Origin: Simplicillium sp. C3G150-2
Taxonomy: Eukaryota > Ascomycota > Sordariomycetes > Hypocreales > Cordycipitaceae
Reading direction: 5' to 3'
Length of the DNA stretch: 64,000 bases
Assembly (NCBI GenBank): GCA_022702485.1
Contig: JAJIYY010000002.1
Location: 682,001-746,000 of the forward strand
Position 1 is the stretch's first letter. Every line of letters begins with the position of its first letter. Shown one piece after another: positions 1 to 10,525 of the stretch. The translations under genes and the position numbers were made by a program. Under the pieces are notes generated by a model that was given only the letters and a program-made list of their open reading frames with translations, did not search any database and was not told the DNA's origin.

Positions 1-182
1 GTAAGCAGCTCATCCAGCTTCCCGGTTCCCGTATACTCCGTGCGTAGAAGATGCTGCCCTCCAGGAACCCTCTTGGCCGCAATTGTGCTCAGCGCGAGGT
101 TGCGCAACCCATTGGCGTGCGCATAGTAGAAGATGGCGTAGAAGACGAACGCGCTCAGCGACCACAGTACAAGCTTGGTCAT
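1..182 (-). CDS. partial small membrane protein, N-terminus only
   Basis: An open frame begins at the ATG at 182-180 and runs off the left edge, giving about 60 residues. The first 22 residues form one hydrophobic segment (MTKLVLWSLSAFVFYAIFYY), so this is probably a membrane anchor or the first of several spans. A polar stretch ending in TEYTGTGKLDELL follows. I recall similar starts, with a Y-T-G-x-x-x-L-D-x-L-L motif after the first span, in small multi-pass fungal proteins of unknown function, some near secondary-metabolite genes; that link is from memory and weak. No function is claimed. The longer overlapping open frame at 10-222 lacks the hydrophobic pattern and looks like a shadow. 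Confidence 0.5.
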   Translation of the reverse strand, partial: MTKLVLWSLSAFVFYAIFYYAHANGLRNLALSTIAAKRVPGGQHLLRTEYTGTGKLDELL

Positions 183-957
183 CGTCGCGAATATTGTTTC
201 CGTTGTTGAATTTTGCGATCAATGTAATTCAATTGAATGTCACGTAAGGGAGAAGAAAGAAGAAGAAAAAATACATTAAAGCAAGCTGCGCAATTAGTCC
301 CCCGCGATTACTTATAGCAAAGATTACTTATGGCAAAAGGGCAGCGCGAGCAAGGGACCTGTGACGTCGATCATCCGAGGCCCGAGTCCGGAATGGGTGC
401 TGAGGGGGTGGTTTTGTGGCCTTTGCGCCAACGGCCATCGGTTCAACTCTATCGCCCATTCCGGAAAAACATAAATCTTGATCGCTAATCACCATCATTC
501 CATCCGAATTGCTTTTTTCGGACATGGAGAAATCGATCATGGGTCTTTTCAAACTTGTGAATCACCTGTCTACGGAGAAGCGCGTATCGTTGGGTAAGTG
601 AATTTTCATTATGATGCCGAAGAGGCTCTTTCAACAAAACACTGCTGAGATGCCGCATAGCCACTTGGATGCCTTGTCATCCTAGGTGGGCTGTGATGCT
701 ATTTCTTAAAATAATAAAACCGAAAACGAAAATCAATTTCTCCAGAAAACTCCGTTGCCATGCCTGTCAACGCCGTGCTTCCTCCAATCTTGCGGGGTAT
801 AACTTCGTAGGTGTCCTCCTCCTTGCGATATGCAGCCTTTATTCTTTTCTTGCCCAACTGCCTTGCAGTTTACGCCGATCTCACAGGTTCAACTCTCACG
901 CCTTGTGGCGCACGGATTTGCGCCAATTTGAGGCTTCGTACACATGGTTGCGTCTCC
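183..957. other. intergenic, no gene seen
   Basis: This 775 bp stretch should hold the upstream region of the left-edge gene and the 3' flank of the GPI-type gene. It has A/T-rich tracts near 250-330 and 690-740. The short open frames on both strands lack family features and splice partners. Confidence 0.6.
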
Positions 958-1833
958 TTAGAGCAACAAACTGCCAATTGAGACTGCAACAGCCACGGCG
1001 GTAAGCTTGAAACCATTGCCGTAACTAGACGCACTGCTTTCACCAGTTTCCTCTGGAATGTATAGCAATGCCGTCGATGTAAGGCCAATCGTTGCATCAT
1101 TTCTCGATTCGGTCGAGTCGTCCGTCGAGGTTGGCGAAGAAGTGAGCGTCAAATTCGCCCACTCGGCTGCCGTGCCTGTAAATGTCGAGGTCCATGACCC
1201 TGAAGTCGGGCCAGTGGCATTGCCCATGCTGTAACCAGATTTCAAACTTGAGTATCCTGAGCAAGTCGCTGCGGCTGGGTCGTGGTCCATTTTGCATTCG
1301 ATATCGATAATTCTAGAGGCATGGTTAGAAACGTGCTGTAACAGATTTTCAGTCGGTAAAAACGCACAGTGTAGATGTATAAGTTCCGTGAAATTCGACC
1401 GTCTTGGGACCTTCAACAACGACAAACGGGAAATTGAGCGCAAGGTTGCAAGCATCCGCAGACGTCGTCGGGCAGAAAATGGTATATGTGGTTTTGTTAT
1501 GAGCCTCATCCTGTAATTGCAGTGTCAATATCCGTCTCAGACTGCTAGCGATACTGGAAGTCCAGAGATTATGCGACGTACGCTGCCAATTATGCTGCCT
1601 CGGAATGCAGACCACGTGTGCTGATCATAGTATGGAAGATAGATGGGTGCGACCGTTACAGGCCCTGTAGAAGAAGTCGGTCTCGTCGTTGTCTCGAGCT
1701 TCGTGGGAGTTGGCGTCATTGTGGGAGTGTTGGCTGCAGCCTCAGCGCCAGAAGTCGTTGTTGCGGCGGTTTGCTGCAAGAGCCCCAGCAAAGCCATGGT
1801 TGAGGCGGCCCATCGCTGGCTACGATTGGCCAT
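958..1833 (-). CDS. secreted GPI-type cell-surface protein (member A)
   Basis: CDS is complement(join(958..1312,1368..1510,1582..1833)), 249 residues. Both introns (55 and 71 nt) are GT-AG; the 55-nt one has a CTAAC branch site. The N-terminus (MANRSQRWAASTMALLGLL) is a signal peptide. A compact Cys domain follows: C-x7-C, then a V-V-E-G-P-K-T strand, then C-K-M-D and a further Cys. After it come a Ser/Thr-rich stalk and a C-terminal hydrophobic tail typical of a GPI attachment signal. The architecture matches fungal wall-anchored proteins of unknown function and is shared by the gene at 5980-6711. An in-frame ATG at 1869 would add 12 residues ahead of the signal peptide, so 1833 is preferred. 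Biochemical role unknown. Confidence 0.75.
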
Positions 1834-3354
1834 GGTCGCGCAGATCGTAAAGTTAAAGGCCCAGCACAATGGGAGGTCGTGTCGCGAACTCTGGCCTGGG
1901 CTCGCAGTAGGGGGTGTTCGCAGGGCGTGGTGGTTGAGGGATGAGAGCGCAGTCGGTTAGATGGTCGAGAGAATGGCTAGGACTGCGCAAGATGGCGGAG
2001 AGAAGGGGATGAAGGGAAGAAATATTCAGTCGGGGTCACGATGTTGCGACAGCTAAATTGTTAGTCTCTTGGGATATGGGCCAGAATGGTAGAACCTGGG
2101 CTAGTGCCGATGCCGCTTTAAGGTCTGAGACGGCAATTTGGTGCCGATAGGAAATTGCTTCCCTCAGCACAGTATACAAGAAGTTTAATAGCGTGTCGAT
2201 CGAGGGTGAAGCAGAAAAACGCTTACTAAATATTGGCGAATCAAAGCCAAAGAAAATTTAGTATACGTTTCTTCGCACTCAATACGTAGCATTTCGCAGC
2301 AATTGCGTTGCGGCAGTTTGACTCAGCTGCAACGTCGCTTAAACACAATTCGATGTGAGCACCACCAATGTGTTACTCCAAGCATCATGGAAGTAACAAT
2401 AATAAGTCAATTGCAAAAGGAAAAGCCAAGACATGCGTTCAACAGTCTCCTCTCGTATTGTGCACTACACCACTTCTTGGTAAGGGCTGCGTTTTCTATG
2501 TAGCGGCATCCTTGTCACACCGGTCTTGTTGGCTTTAACGAAATGAGGCTGCATGAATTGGCGGAGGAAGGTCGAGTGGTTGCCGCAAGACCTTAAGGCG
2601 GCGTCGATACCAAGCCTTGGACGGAATTGCCATGACTGCTTGAGACGTGAACCACTGCACTGCCAAGATGCTGGGCACGAAGTATAAAATTCTAGATTTG
2701 GTAAATATATTAAGCCAAGATTTGTTATTAAAAGAAACTTCACCGACAAGTCTGTTGTTTCGTTGCTTTTTGCGATCCAATTCCCATTGTGTCCTGTGTC
2801 GTGTTCGTTTGGCAATTTGAGCCACCATTGGCGCCAAGACTTTGCAAGAACAGCAGGTGCAGGCATTTGTCAAATCAACGACGCCGCCAAGACTTTGCAA
2901 ACCACGCCAAGCCCGACACTTGGACTTTTGCCATTTCCCCCATTTGAATCAATTGAGCCAATTTTGGCCATTCCGGTGCCTTTGGTCCATTCAAGCAATC
3001 GGAGCTAATTTGTCGCAATTAGCCCCAGTCACTGTTTCTGTCTGTTGCTGAACACACAGGCATACAGGCACAGAATGTGTTGACATCAATATTTCCGTCC
3101 CAAAATAATCATCTTGAATTTATACGAAATCCATATCCTGTTTGTGATGAATGCAAACGCATCGACTTCGCGCTCCCACCTCACAATCGTCGATCGCCGG
3201 TCTTTCGGGCGCGCTGAACAGCCCGCCGATTCGCTACTGGTACCCGATGCAGTGACTACCCCTCCGTAGAGCCGTGCTCTGACTTGATATAAGAATGCTA
3301 TGATATTTTGACTCTTGGGTTGGCCGCGATTGCAGCACTATTCTGCCCCCATTA
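1834..3354. other. 1.5 kb intergenic, divergent promoters, no gene seen
   Basis: This lies between the minus-strand GPI-type gene and the plus-strand carboxypeptidase, so it holds two divergent promoters. No convincing coding frame or spliced gene is visible. It includes a 16-bp direct repeat (separate entry) and degenerate CAATTTGAGCCA-like words between about 2800 and 3030. Confidence 0.6.
2832..2900. repeat. 16-bp direct repeat, two copies
   Basis: The 16-mer CGCCAAGACTTTGCAA occurs at 2832-2847 and again, identical, at 2885-2900, 53 bp apart, in the promoter side of the carboxypeptidase gene. It could be a local duplication or paired protein-binding sites. Confidence 0.8.
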
Positions 3355-3372
3355 TTGGACCAATTCCCCAAA

Positions 3373-5034
3373 ATGCGTCTCTCCTCTGCCGCATCGCTTC
3401 TGGTAGCCGCGTCGTCAGCTTACGCACTCCAGGAGCAACAGGTTCTGGGCAATCCTCTTGAGCATAACGCCGATATCCATCTCGATGCCAACGCGTGGTC
3501 TGCACCTCTCAGAGCTCTCTGGGGTGACTTTTCCGAAGATGCCAAGGCTACATGGGAAGAGCTCAGCCTACTGGCTCCCCAGGCCTTGGAGGCGTTCATG
3601 CAGTCGCTGAAACAATCCCCCCCGAGCAAGGCGACGCGCAAGCCGGCCTCGTATTGGGACCATATCTCACACGGCACCGATCTTGCATCGCTGCGAACGA
3701 CAGACGCCAATGGCCAAAGTCATCGCAAGATCAGCGGCGACCTGGAAAACTACACGCTTCGAACTCGAAGCGTTGATCCATCCAAGCTTGGCGTGGACAA
3801 AGTCAAGCAGTACTCGGGCTATCTTGATGACAACGAGCAAGACAAACATTTGTTCTACTGGTTTTTCGAGTCCCGAAACGATCCCAAAAATGACCCTGTG
3901 ATTCTCTGGCTCAACGGAGGGCCTGGCTGCTCCTCCATGGTTGGTCTCTTGATGGAACTTGGCCCCTCGGTGATCAATAACAGCGGCAAGCTGGTATACA
4001 ATATAAACGCCTGGAACCAGAATGCATCGGTCATCTTTATTGATCAACCTGTAAATTCTGGGTTCTCGTACAGCAGCGGCACTGTAAACACCACGGCAGC
4101 TGCTGGCAAAGACATCTATGCCATGTTGAGCCTCTTCTTTCACCAATTCCCCGAATATGGCACGCAGGACTTCCACATTTCCGCCGAATCCTACGGTGGC
4201 CATTATGCGCCTGTTTTTGCTTCTGAGATATTATCTCACAAGAACCGCAACATCAATCTGAAGAGCATCACAGTTGGCAACGGATGGACTGATCCATATA
4301 CCCAGTACGCCTACTACAAACCCATGGCCTGTGGCGATGGAGGCTATCCTGCCGTCCTCGACAAGAAAGTCTGCAAATCCATGGAAAAGGCACTCCCTCG
4401 CTGCCAGTCGCTCATCAAGAAATGCCACGACTCGGGAGACTCAAGTGACTGTTCGACAGCTACATTCTACTGCAACAGCCAACTCATATACTCGTACGAG
4501 CCGAGCGGCATGAACCTGTACGATGTGCGTTCTATGTGCGAAGACAAAGAAAACCTATGTTACACAGTGATGAAGCACGTTACAGAATGGCTCAACACTG
4601 CTGAGGTTCGAGAAGCACTGGGCAGTGAAGTCGACGAATTTGCCACCTGTAACCTGCCACTAGAGGATCAATTCATGCGCAATGGTGATTGGTTGAGACA
4701 AGTTCACCACGTAGTTCCCGGTCTTCTCGAAGAAATCCCCGTCCTGATCTATGCCGGCGATGCAGACTTCATCGCCAACTGGCTAGCTAACAGAGCTTGG
4801 GTGGAGCGTCTCGAGTGGCCCGGGCAGAAGAAATACAACGCTGCCAAGACCAAGAAGTTGAGACTGGGCGGTGACAAGAAAGGCAAACATTATGGAAATG
4901 TGAAGAGTCATGGAAACTTGACCTTCATTCAGATCTTTGAGGCTGGACACATGGCTCCTTATGATCAGCCAGAGGCGTCACTCGATATGTTGAATCGCTG
5001 GATCAATGGCGAATGGTCTGCGAAGGCTGAGTGA
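3373..5034 (+). CDS. cpyA: vacuolar serine carboxypeptidase (carboxypeptidase Y type)
   Basis: Single-exon gene of 553 residues from the ATG at 3373; an ATG at 3355 would put six polar residues before the signal peptide and is less likely. The order is signal peptide (MRLSSAASLLVAASSAYA), a propeptide of about 110 residues, then the serine carboxypeptidase S10 catalytic domain. Family motifs visible are NGGPGCSS, the nucleophile motif ESYGG with its Ser near residue 273, the acid motif AGDADF, and the His motif GHMAPYDQPE near residue 526. Length and propeptide match fungal CpyA/CPY. CPY is known to cleave C-terminal residues of peptides in the vacuole after secretory-pathway sorting. Several N-x-S/T sites fit glycosylation. 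All catalytic motifs are intact. Confidence 0.93.
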   Translation: MRLSSAASLLVAASSAYALQEQQVLGNPLEHNADIHLDANAWSAPLRALWGDFSEDAKATWEELSLLAPQALEAFMQSLKQSPPSKATRKPASYWDHISHGTDLASLRTTDANGQSHRKISGDLENYTLRTRSVDPSKLGVDKVKQYSGYLDDNEQDKHLFYWFFESRNDPKNDPVILWLNGGPGCSSMVGLLMELGPSVINNSGKLVYNINAWNQNASVIFIDQPVNSGFSYSSGTVNTTAAAGKDIYAMLSLFFHQFPEYGTQDFHISAESYGGHYAPVFASEILSHKNRNINLKSITVGNGWTDPYTQYAYYKPMACGDGGYPAVLDKKVCKSMEKALPRCQSLIKKCHDSGDSSDCSTATFYCNSQLIYSYEPSGMNLYDVRSMCEDKENLCYTVMKHVTEWLNTAEVREALGSEVDEFATCNLPLEDQFMRNGDWLRQVHHVVPGLLEEIPVLIYAGDADFIANWLANRAWVERLEWPGQKKYNAAKTKKLRLGGDKKGKHYGNVKSHGNLTFIQIFEAGHMAPYDQPEASLDMLNRWINGEWSAKAE

Positions 5035-5979
5035 GCTGCTGGGCTATAACGCTCGTAGTGTTAATACAAATAAGCAGTTTGGCTGCATAGTTACCTTCAG
5101 CTCGTATAAAAGCGTGGCGCATAGCTGTGTTGCACTTCGGCAGTCAAGCTGTGCTAGCTCCATGCAATGTCCAAGTGCCGTCGGATCCATCGCCCGACAA
5201 CCGAGTAATGTCACCCAATCCACTTACGATGACATGGACTAATGTGCCGAGAGATTGTGTTTTAATCTGATAACTATTCAATTTTGATGCTAGAGCTTGC
5301 GGGGGCGGTGTCGTGCGGTTCGTGGTCAGTATGATTGTGGGCAGCACAGCTTGCGGCACCACTATTATTCTTCACAAACAAGTGTAGTTGACTCCCTATC
5401 TGAAAGTCTCAAACAGAAATAAATACATAACTCTGTTTCTATCGTGCTGTTAAAAAGACAAGAATTATTGCTAGGGCCTCAAACCTTCGTCAGCAGTCAT
5501 CCCCGACACCTACCCCGAGATCACCTAACCGAACCCCGATCCCAACTCCCACCTTACGCCACATTTTTAATTTTCCGTATTATACTCCTACACATATCTC
5601 AAACTCAGCTCTCGGGGAATCGGCTCCGAAACCTCACACTATGCCCTTCGCGAGTTCACCACCATGTAAGCGTCGGCAACAAACCCGACGGCGCCAGTAC
5701 GTCCATATCCATCACAACACCTATCCAACCAGACGTACATCAACCCTTCGCGGATAAGTCTTACGCCATGAGGTTTGACTGTACGCAATGTAATGCTTAT
5801 CTTGTTTGTTTCACGCCTGTCCATCATCTCACCTTAGCAACGACACGCGTAATCTGTGCGACTTCTCGGGTTCGTCCCCGGTGGTCTATATAAGCATAGC
5901 AGCTCTCTCTCCAATTCACAAAACTCAGTCTGTAATATTCTGTACCAAATTCAGCTATATTCGTCAACACATCTCCATC
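5035..5979. other. intergenic with 3' flank and promoter
   Basis: 945 bp between the carboxypeptidase and GPI-type protein B, both on the plus strand. It holds the 3' flank of the first and the promoter of the second, including a TATA box. Open frames here begin at non-ATG codons or lack family features. Confidence 0.6.
5887..5893 (+). promoter_or_regulatory. TATA box of GPI-type protein B
   Basis: TATATAA at 5887-5893, 87 nt upstream of the ATG at 5980, is a good match to a core TATA element. The spacing leaves room for a short 5' leader. TATA promoters often mark strongly regulated genes, in keeping with a cell-surface protein. Confidence 0.6.
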
Positions 5980-6711
5980 ATGCGCTCTTCCATCCTCCTC
6001 TTCGCTGCTGGCGCCTCAGCCAACACAGTCCTCAACTTCCTCCTCGGCTACGAAGACTACCACCAAACCCTCGTCGGATCCGTCATCCACGCCGACGCCC
6101 AAGCCACCACCGTCGCCTACACTTGCGCCGCTGGCGAACGCAACTGCTACGTCCACGGTCCTCAGACCATCACACAGGGTCCTTCCACCTGGGCCATGAA
6201 CTACTACTGGAAAGACAGCTGGCAAACCTAGTACGTTCTTGTCACTTCCCCATTCAATCTTCCTGTGCTCCCATCTGACATCCATAGTTCCCAGAATGCA
6301 AACTGCAAACTCGACCTGCCCAAAGACCAAGCCGATTGCCATTGGACCATCTCCGAAAACAACGCCAACGGACACTACAGCACCCAAGGCGGAGGCGTCA
6401 CCCACCAGATCCGCGAGTCCATGTCTCCCATTACTATTACTGCCGGCGCGGAGAAGCTAGGCGCTAAGGCTGCCGCGCAGGCTACTGATGACGGAGCGAA
6501 GCCGACTGGTATTGCAGGCGACAGCACCAATGCGGAAGTTGTGAGCTCCAACGGCGGCTCGAGCTCGGCGACGGCTACGCAGACTCCTTCTGCCTCTGAT
6601 TCTGCCTCTGCGAAGTCAACTTCAACTTCCAAGGCGGCGGCGCCGGCTATTACGAAGAATGCTGTGCTTGTTGGTGCGGCTGCTGCTGCTGTCGGTGCTA
6701 TGGCTATGTAA
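5980..6711 (+). CDS. secreted GPI-type cell-surface protein (member B)
   Basis: CDS is join(5980..6230,6288..6711), 224 residues; the 57-nt intron is GT-AG. A short signal peptide (MRSSILLFAAGASA) is followed by a Cys domain with Y-T-C-x6-C, a T-Q-G-P-S-T strand, and C-K-L-D followed by a further Cys. Then comes an Ala/Ser/Thr-rich stalk and an Ala-rich hydrophobic C-terminus fitting a GPI-anchor signal. Motif order is the same as in the gene at 958-1833, although sequence identity looks low. Proteins of this design are common in filamentous ascomycete walls and have no established biochemical role. A TATA box lies 87 nt upstream of the start. Confidence 0.8.
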
Positions 6712-6780
6712 CCTGACGAATGATGAAGACGAATTAGTAGCAATCAATGTTATTCTTCGCTATGCTATGCAATACTTCAT

Positions 6781-7484
6781 TTAGTTGATGTCTTCCCTTC
6801 CATCTTGCCAACTCGAGCAATTGATACATCTCAGTGCCTAATTATACAATATCAATATGCGTCTCAAGTACTGATCCAAGTCAGAACCCACCTTCTCATT
6901 GATCCTCTTTCGGCAATACTTGCACTTCCGTGTGTACTTGATAATCGGATCATGCGACAGCAACGTATACACATGAGCCAGTCCATACAGCGCAAAACCT
7001 ACCATGATAAACGAAACAAGCTGGTACAGAAACTCCCTGTCACATCATTAGCATTCTCCAACACCCGCTCTCTATCTCACAACACTCACCCATACGCCAT
7101 CACCACAGCCCCATCTTCCTGCGCCTGGTGCAGCGTATTATACCCAGACGACTTATTAAAGTTCGGCCCTGGTTGCAAGACTGCGAACTTCTCTTCAATG
7201 TTCTTGTTGATGGGGAAAATAATGGCGAGCGGCGGCATGAGGATGCACGCGACGAATGCCTTGACGAGATCTGTGAACGCGGAAGCCACGCTGTTTGACC
7301 TTGTCAGATATACAGTTCACTTCCAGAGTCAGGATTGTACTCACATCAGGCCAAATGCAATCGTTAGAATATTTCCTTGAAATGCAAAGTCCACGAACCC
7401 GTGCCAGAACCGCTTCATCTTGGCGCTGCCTCTGTGGAGGAGCGAGTCCGTCTCCATGGACGCTGTCTCCTCATCAGGAGGCAT
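6781..7484 (-). CDS. mscL: large-conductance mechanosensitive channel MscL, fungal type
   Basis: CDS is complement(join(6781..6837,6892..7036,7090..7290,7345..7484)), 180 residues. The three introns are 53-54 nt and GT-AG. TM1 carries the MscL signature (FQGNILTIAFGLIVASAFTD), followed by a VKAFVACILMPPLA segment, a longer periplasmic-type loop, and TM2 (QLVSFIMVGFALYGLAHVYTLL). The family forms homopentameric pores gated by membrane tension and is mainly bacterial and archaeal, with scattered fungal members. The last two exons encode two Cys pairs, CKYC and CINC, about 10 residues apart, resembling a zinc-ribbon tail that standard bacterial MscL lacks. Three introns show it is a resident eukaryotic gene. 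Whether it sits in the plasma or an organelle membrane cannot be told here. Confidence 0.88.
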
Positions 7485-7964
7485 TTTTTATGAAACGCGA
7501 TCCTCTGTGGGCTCACTCAGATGGAAAAGCAAATTTTGTCAAATTCAAATTAAAAATATATTTCAGCATCCAAAATGAGGGGATACGCACGGTACGTGTA
7601 CTCCAAGAGGTCAAGTGATAGTTCGCTTCTCCACAGACGTCATCGAGGGGCTGGGCGCTACAGATCTGAGTAGATCGACATCTACAGATCAACTCCATGT
7701 CACCGCCAAGCAAGCGCCGCAAAGGCAAAAATACTTGTTCTTAGTCCATGATTAATATTACTATTTGTATGAATCCCAGCCCAACATTCCTCAACACCCA
7801 GGAAGCAGACACACGAGCTAGCTCCCCCCATACAACAAGCTTTGCAGCGAAAACTGCACAAATGCAGTGCACATAAGGACTAATATCATGGATAGCCTTA
7901 CTCTACCAATTCCAAGTAGCTACATTCATCATATCACGCTGACGTGCGCAGTGGCAGCAGAACT
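7485..7964. other. intergenic, MscL promoter side
   Basis: 480 bp between the MscL start and the 3' end of the SUR7-like gene, both on the minus strand. It should contain the MscL promoter. I see no gene or clear motif. Confidence 0.6.
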
Positions 7965-8968
7965 CTAAATCGGCTCCTTCTGTTGCTGCCACTTTTGTCG
8001 CCGCTTCAGCACAACATATTTGCTCGTCCAGTAGCCGAGTGCAAATAACATGAGAACTGTAGAGACCCATGAAAAGACAACGAATCGATTGCCTTTGCGA
8101 GCGATAACTCCAATATCCCTGCTGGCTTTGTTGATATCTTTGACGCTTTGGGTGCTGGCAACCATCACCGTAAGAGTTCCTGCTAACAGCGAAGCTGCGC
8201 TGCTGCAGACCATAATGAGGTTGATGTCCACCAAGGACTTGTTGGTTGGCGCAAATGCGGACGCCACGCTCCATACTGCGGCCAGTCCAGCGCTCCCCAT
8301 TCCAACAGAAAAAAGAACAAACTCCGGCAGTAAAACATTGTTGAATATGCTCAGCTTCTCATCGATTTTGGTCTTCCAGTCGCCGTGCTGCCCCTGCCCT
8401 AGGGAACCATTTCGTGGTCTGATACCATCTAGCGCGGCGGTCACATTGAGGCTGTCTATAATGTTGATTCTCAGGTTAGCCAACTTGAACCAATCTAGCA
8501 AACACTCCAGTATGACTTACGGATTGGAGTGGGCTCGGAACATGAGACTCTGTGATAGCCACCGGCGTCGCTGGATCCGTTTGAGTATTGACCTCTGCAG
8601 CTGGTGAGAAGATGGAGCGAGAACCATTCAGGGATACGTGTATGTTCAACGGGTTCTCGCGGTGTATTATTCTGTGTAATATTGGCCTTGACCCAAGGTT
8701 GAAGTTCATCCACGTCAACCGTACCATTTGGCCCTATCACAAGTGGCTTCCCGTCTGCAATTGCCTTTATGTTGAGCTGTTGTGTCTCGTTAGCATTGAT
8801 GGCATGTGGTATATCCGTGAATGCTATGGTGTCACATACTCTGACTAGAGCAAGCTCTTCTAGAAATTCCTTTCGCCATCCCGAAAAAACTAAGAGTGAG
8901 GACAAAATGAAGCTTATGAAGACGCAGCAAAACGGAAACAAGACCGAGGATCGAGTAAGTTTTGCCAT
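7965..8968 (-). CDS. four-TM membrane protein, SUR7/PalI-like
   Basis: CDS is complement(join(7965..8455,8521..8968)), 312 residues; the 65-nt intron starts GTAAGT and ends TATAG. There is one N-terminal membrane segment (residues about 8-28), a long extracellular loop of roughly 160 residues with several N-x-S/T sites and a conserved-looking Cys, then three closely spaced membrane segments and a basic Lys/Arg/Gln-rich tail. One span, a long glycosylated loop, three spans and a cytosolic tail is the SUR7/PalI (claudin-like) topology. These proteins organise plasma-membrane domains or take part in pH sensing. The family call rests on topology more than motifs. It diverges from the dehydrogenase at 9693 across a 724 bp promoter region. 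Confidence 0.6.
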
Positions 8969-9692
8969 TGTGAGAGTAAAGACGGGCTGGAGTAAAGCTA
9001 CTTTGATAATGTAATGCCGAATAGAGGGTCATGCACCAAATGATGATGTTTATGGCAAGTTGACAAGGAGAAAACAGAGACGGGGCACTCTACGGGAGAT
9101 AAATCGTAAGAACGAGAACCAAAGTTATGTATGGCAGTTGCATTGCTGCGGTGGACGTGCTGGAAAGTGCACAAGAGTGGCTGCCTCATTTGGGAGACCT
9201 TTGAGTTTCAAACGAAAAAAAAGAGGAAAAGGGAATAGAAATAGCCATTAGATGCGCTCCATATGTGGAGTTTTAGCTAGTTAATGTACTTGAAATTGCG
9301 AAGCTGAGGTGAATCGAGAGCACTTCCTATCCGTGTAAGTCGAGCGGCAGAGGACTTAGTGCCGAACTTCCTTTCTGGGTAGACCGCTGTCCCTGCTTGG
9401 GATAAATAAATATTGAAAATGAGCATGGATGATCCTAAATGAGCCTTGCTGCTTTATTTTTTAACCATGTCTTTGACTTGTTGGTGACCCTTGTTTTTGG
9501 CGTGGACTTGGGTGGAATGCTCTCGCGTTAGCGCTGTGTTCGGACTTAAACTATGTGGCATTGCATCATGCAGTGATGCTCTCTAACGCCGAAATAACTT
9601 GATACAAGACATTGCCACGAATGGTGCATCTTGACAACATTTTACAAATCTCAAATCATTTCCCAAATTTCAACCACAGTCATTCCATCAAC
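8969..9692. other. divergent promoter region, no gene seen
   Basis: 724 bp between the SUR7-like gene (minus) and the dehydrogenase (plus). Short open frames have no support. A/T-rich tracts occur near 9405-9470. No clear operator recognised. Confidence 0.6.
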
Positions 9693-10525
9693 ATGTCACA
9701 ACCAACACACCAAACACTGGCCGGCAAGGTTGCAATTGTTACTGGTGCATCCCGCGGTCTTGGACTTGGGTTTGCAGAGGAGCTCGCAAGAAGAGGTGCC
9801 AAGGTATGAAGATGGCAACAAACCTCCATGGAAAAATGGTGCTGTTGTTAATTAAAGCGCAGATTGTTGCGACTTTCACATCCGACAGCAGTCGAGCTTC
9901 CATTGAAGCACTGAAAGGCCGCATTGAAGTGCTGCAAGGGCCATGTTCTTGCATCATCATCCAAGCCGATCTCAGAGATCCGGCTACTTCTAAACTCATT
10001 GTCGAAGAGACTATCCAAGCTTTTGGTCAGCACATTGACATTCTTGTGAACAATGCAGCCGCAGAGATAAACAAACCCTTGGAGGAAGTCACTATAGAAG
10101 ACTTCGACTACATCTTCCATCTCAACGTCCGCGCTCCACTGCTGCTTACAACGGCAGTGAAGAAGTACTTGCGAACCGGGAGAATCATCAACATCAGCTC
10201 AGTCGGGTCAAGAACAGGCTTTGCCAACTTCAGTCTCTATAGTTCCTCCAAAGCAGGTCTAGAGGGACTCACTCGCAGCATGGCAGCTGAACTTGGTCGG
10301 GATGGACATACAGTCAATACGGTAAACCCTGGCCCAGTACAGAGTGACATGCTGGATAATATCCCCAAAGACATTGTGTCTATGCAAAAGGCCAATACGC
10401 CAATCGAGAATCGACTTGGAACAGTGGATGATGTAGCACACATTGTGGCCTGGCTAGCGAGTGAGGAGAGCCGATGGATTACTGGACAATGTATTTCTGC
10501 CAGTGGTGGTTATGCGTTGTATTAA
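9693..10525 (+). CDS. short-chain dehydrogenase/reductase (SDR)
   Basis: CDS is join(9693..9803,9863..10525), 257 residues; the intron is 59 nt. It is a classical SDR with the nucleotide-binding TGASRGLG motif near residue 18, the structural NNAA motif, the catalytic Ser in INISS, the catalytic pair in YSSSK, and PGPVQSDM after the active site. A C-terminal region ending SASGGYALY fits the usual family end. Length is normal. Closest recalled relatives are fungal NAD(P)H-dependent ketoreductases such as naphthol or versicolorin reductase-like and 3-oxoacyl-ACP reductase-like enzymes, but the substrate cannot be deduced. No biosynthetic backbone gene lies nearby, so it appears to be a stand-alone reductase. 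Confidence 0.88.

Noticed and set aside
328..552. 74-codon minus-strand frame
   Set aside because: No domain, signal or splice partner; composition looks like intergenic DNA.
1336..1367. 32-nt intron candidate in GPI-type gene A (ending TTACAG)
   Set aside because: Too short for a fungal intron; the 55-nt alternative ending CTCTAG has a CTAAC branch site and keeps the frame.
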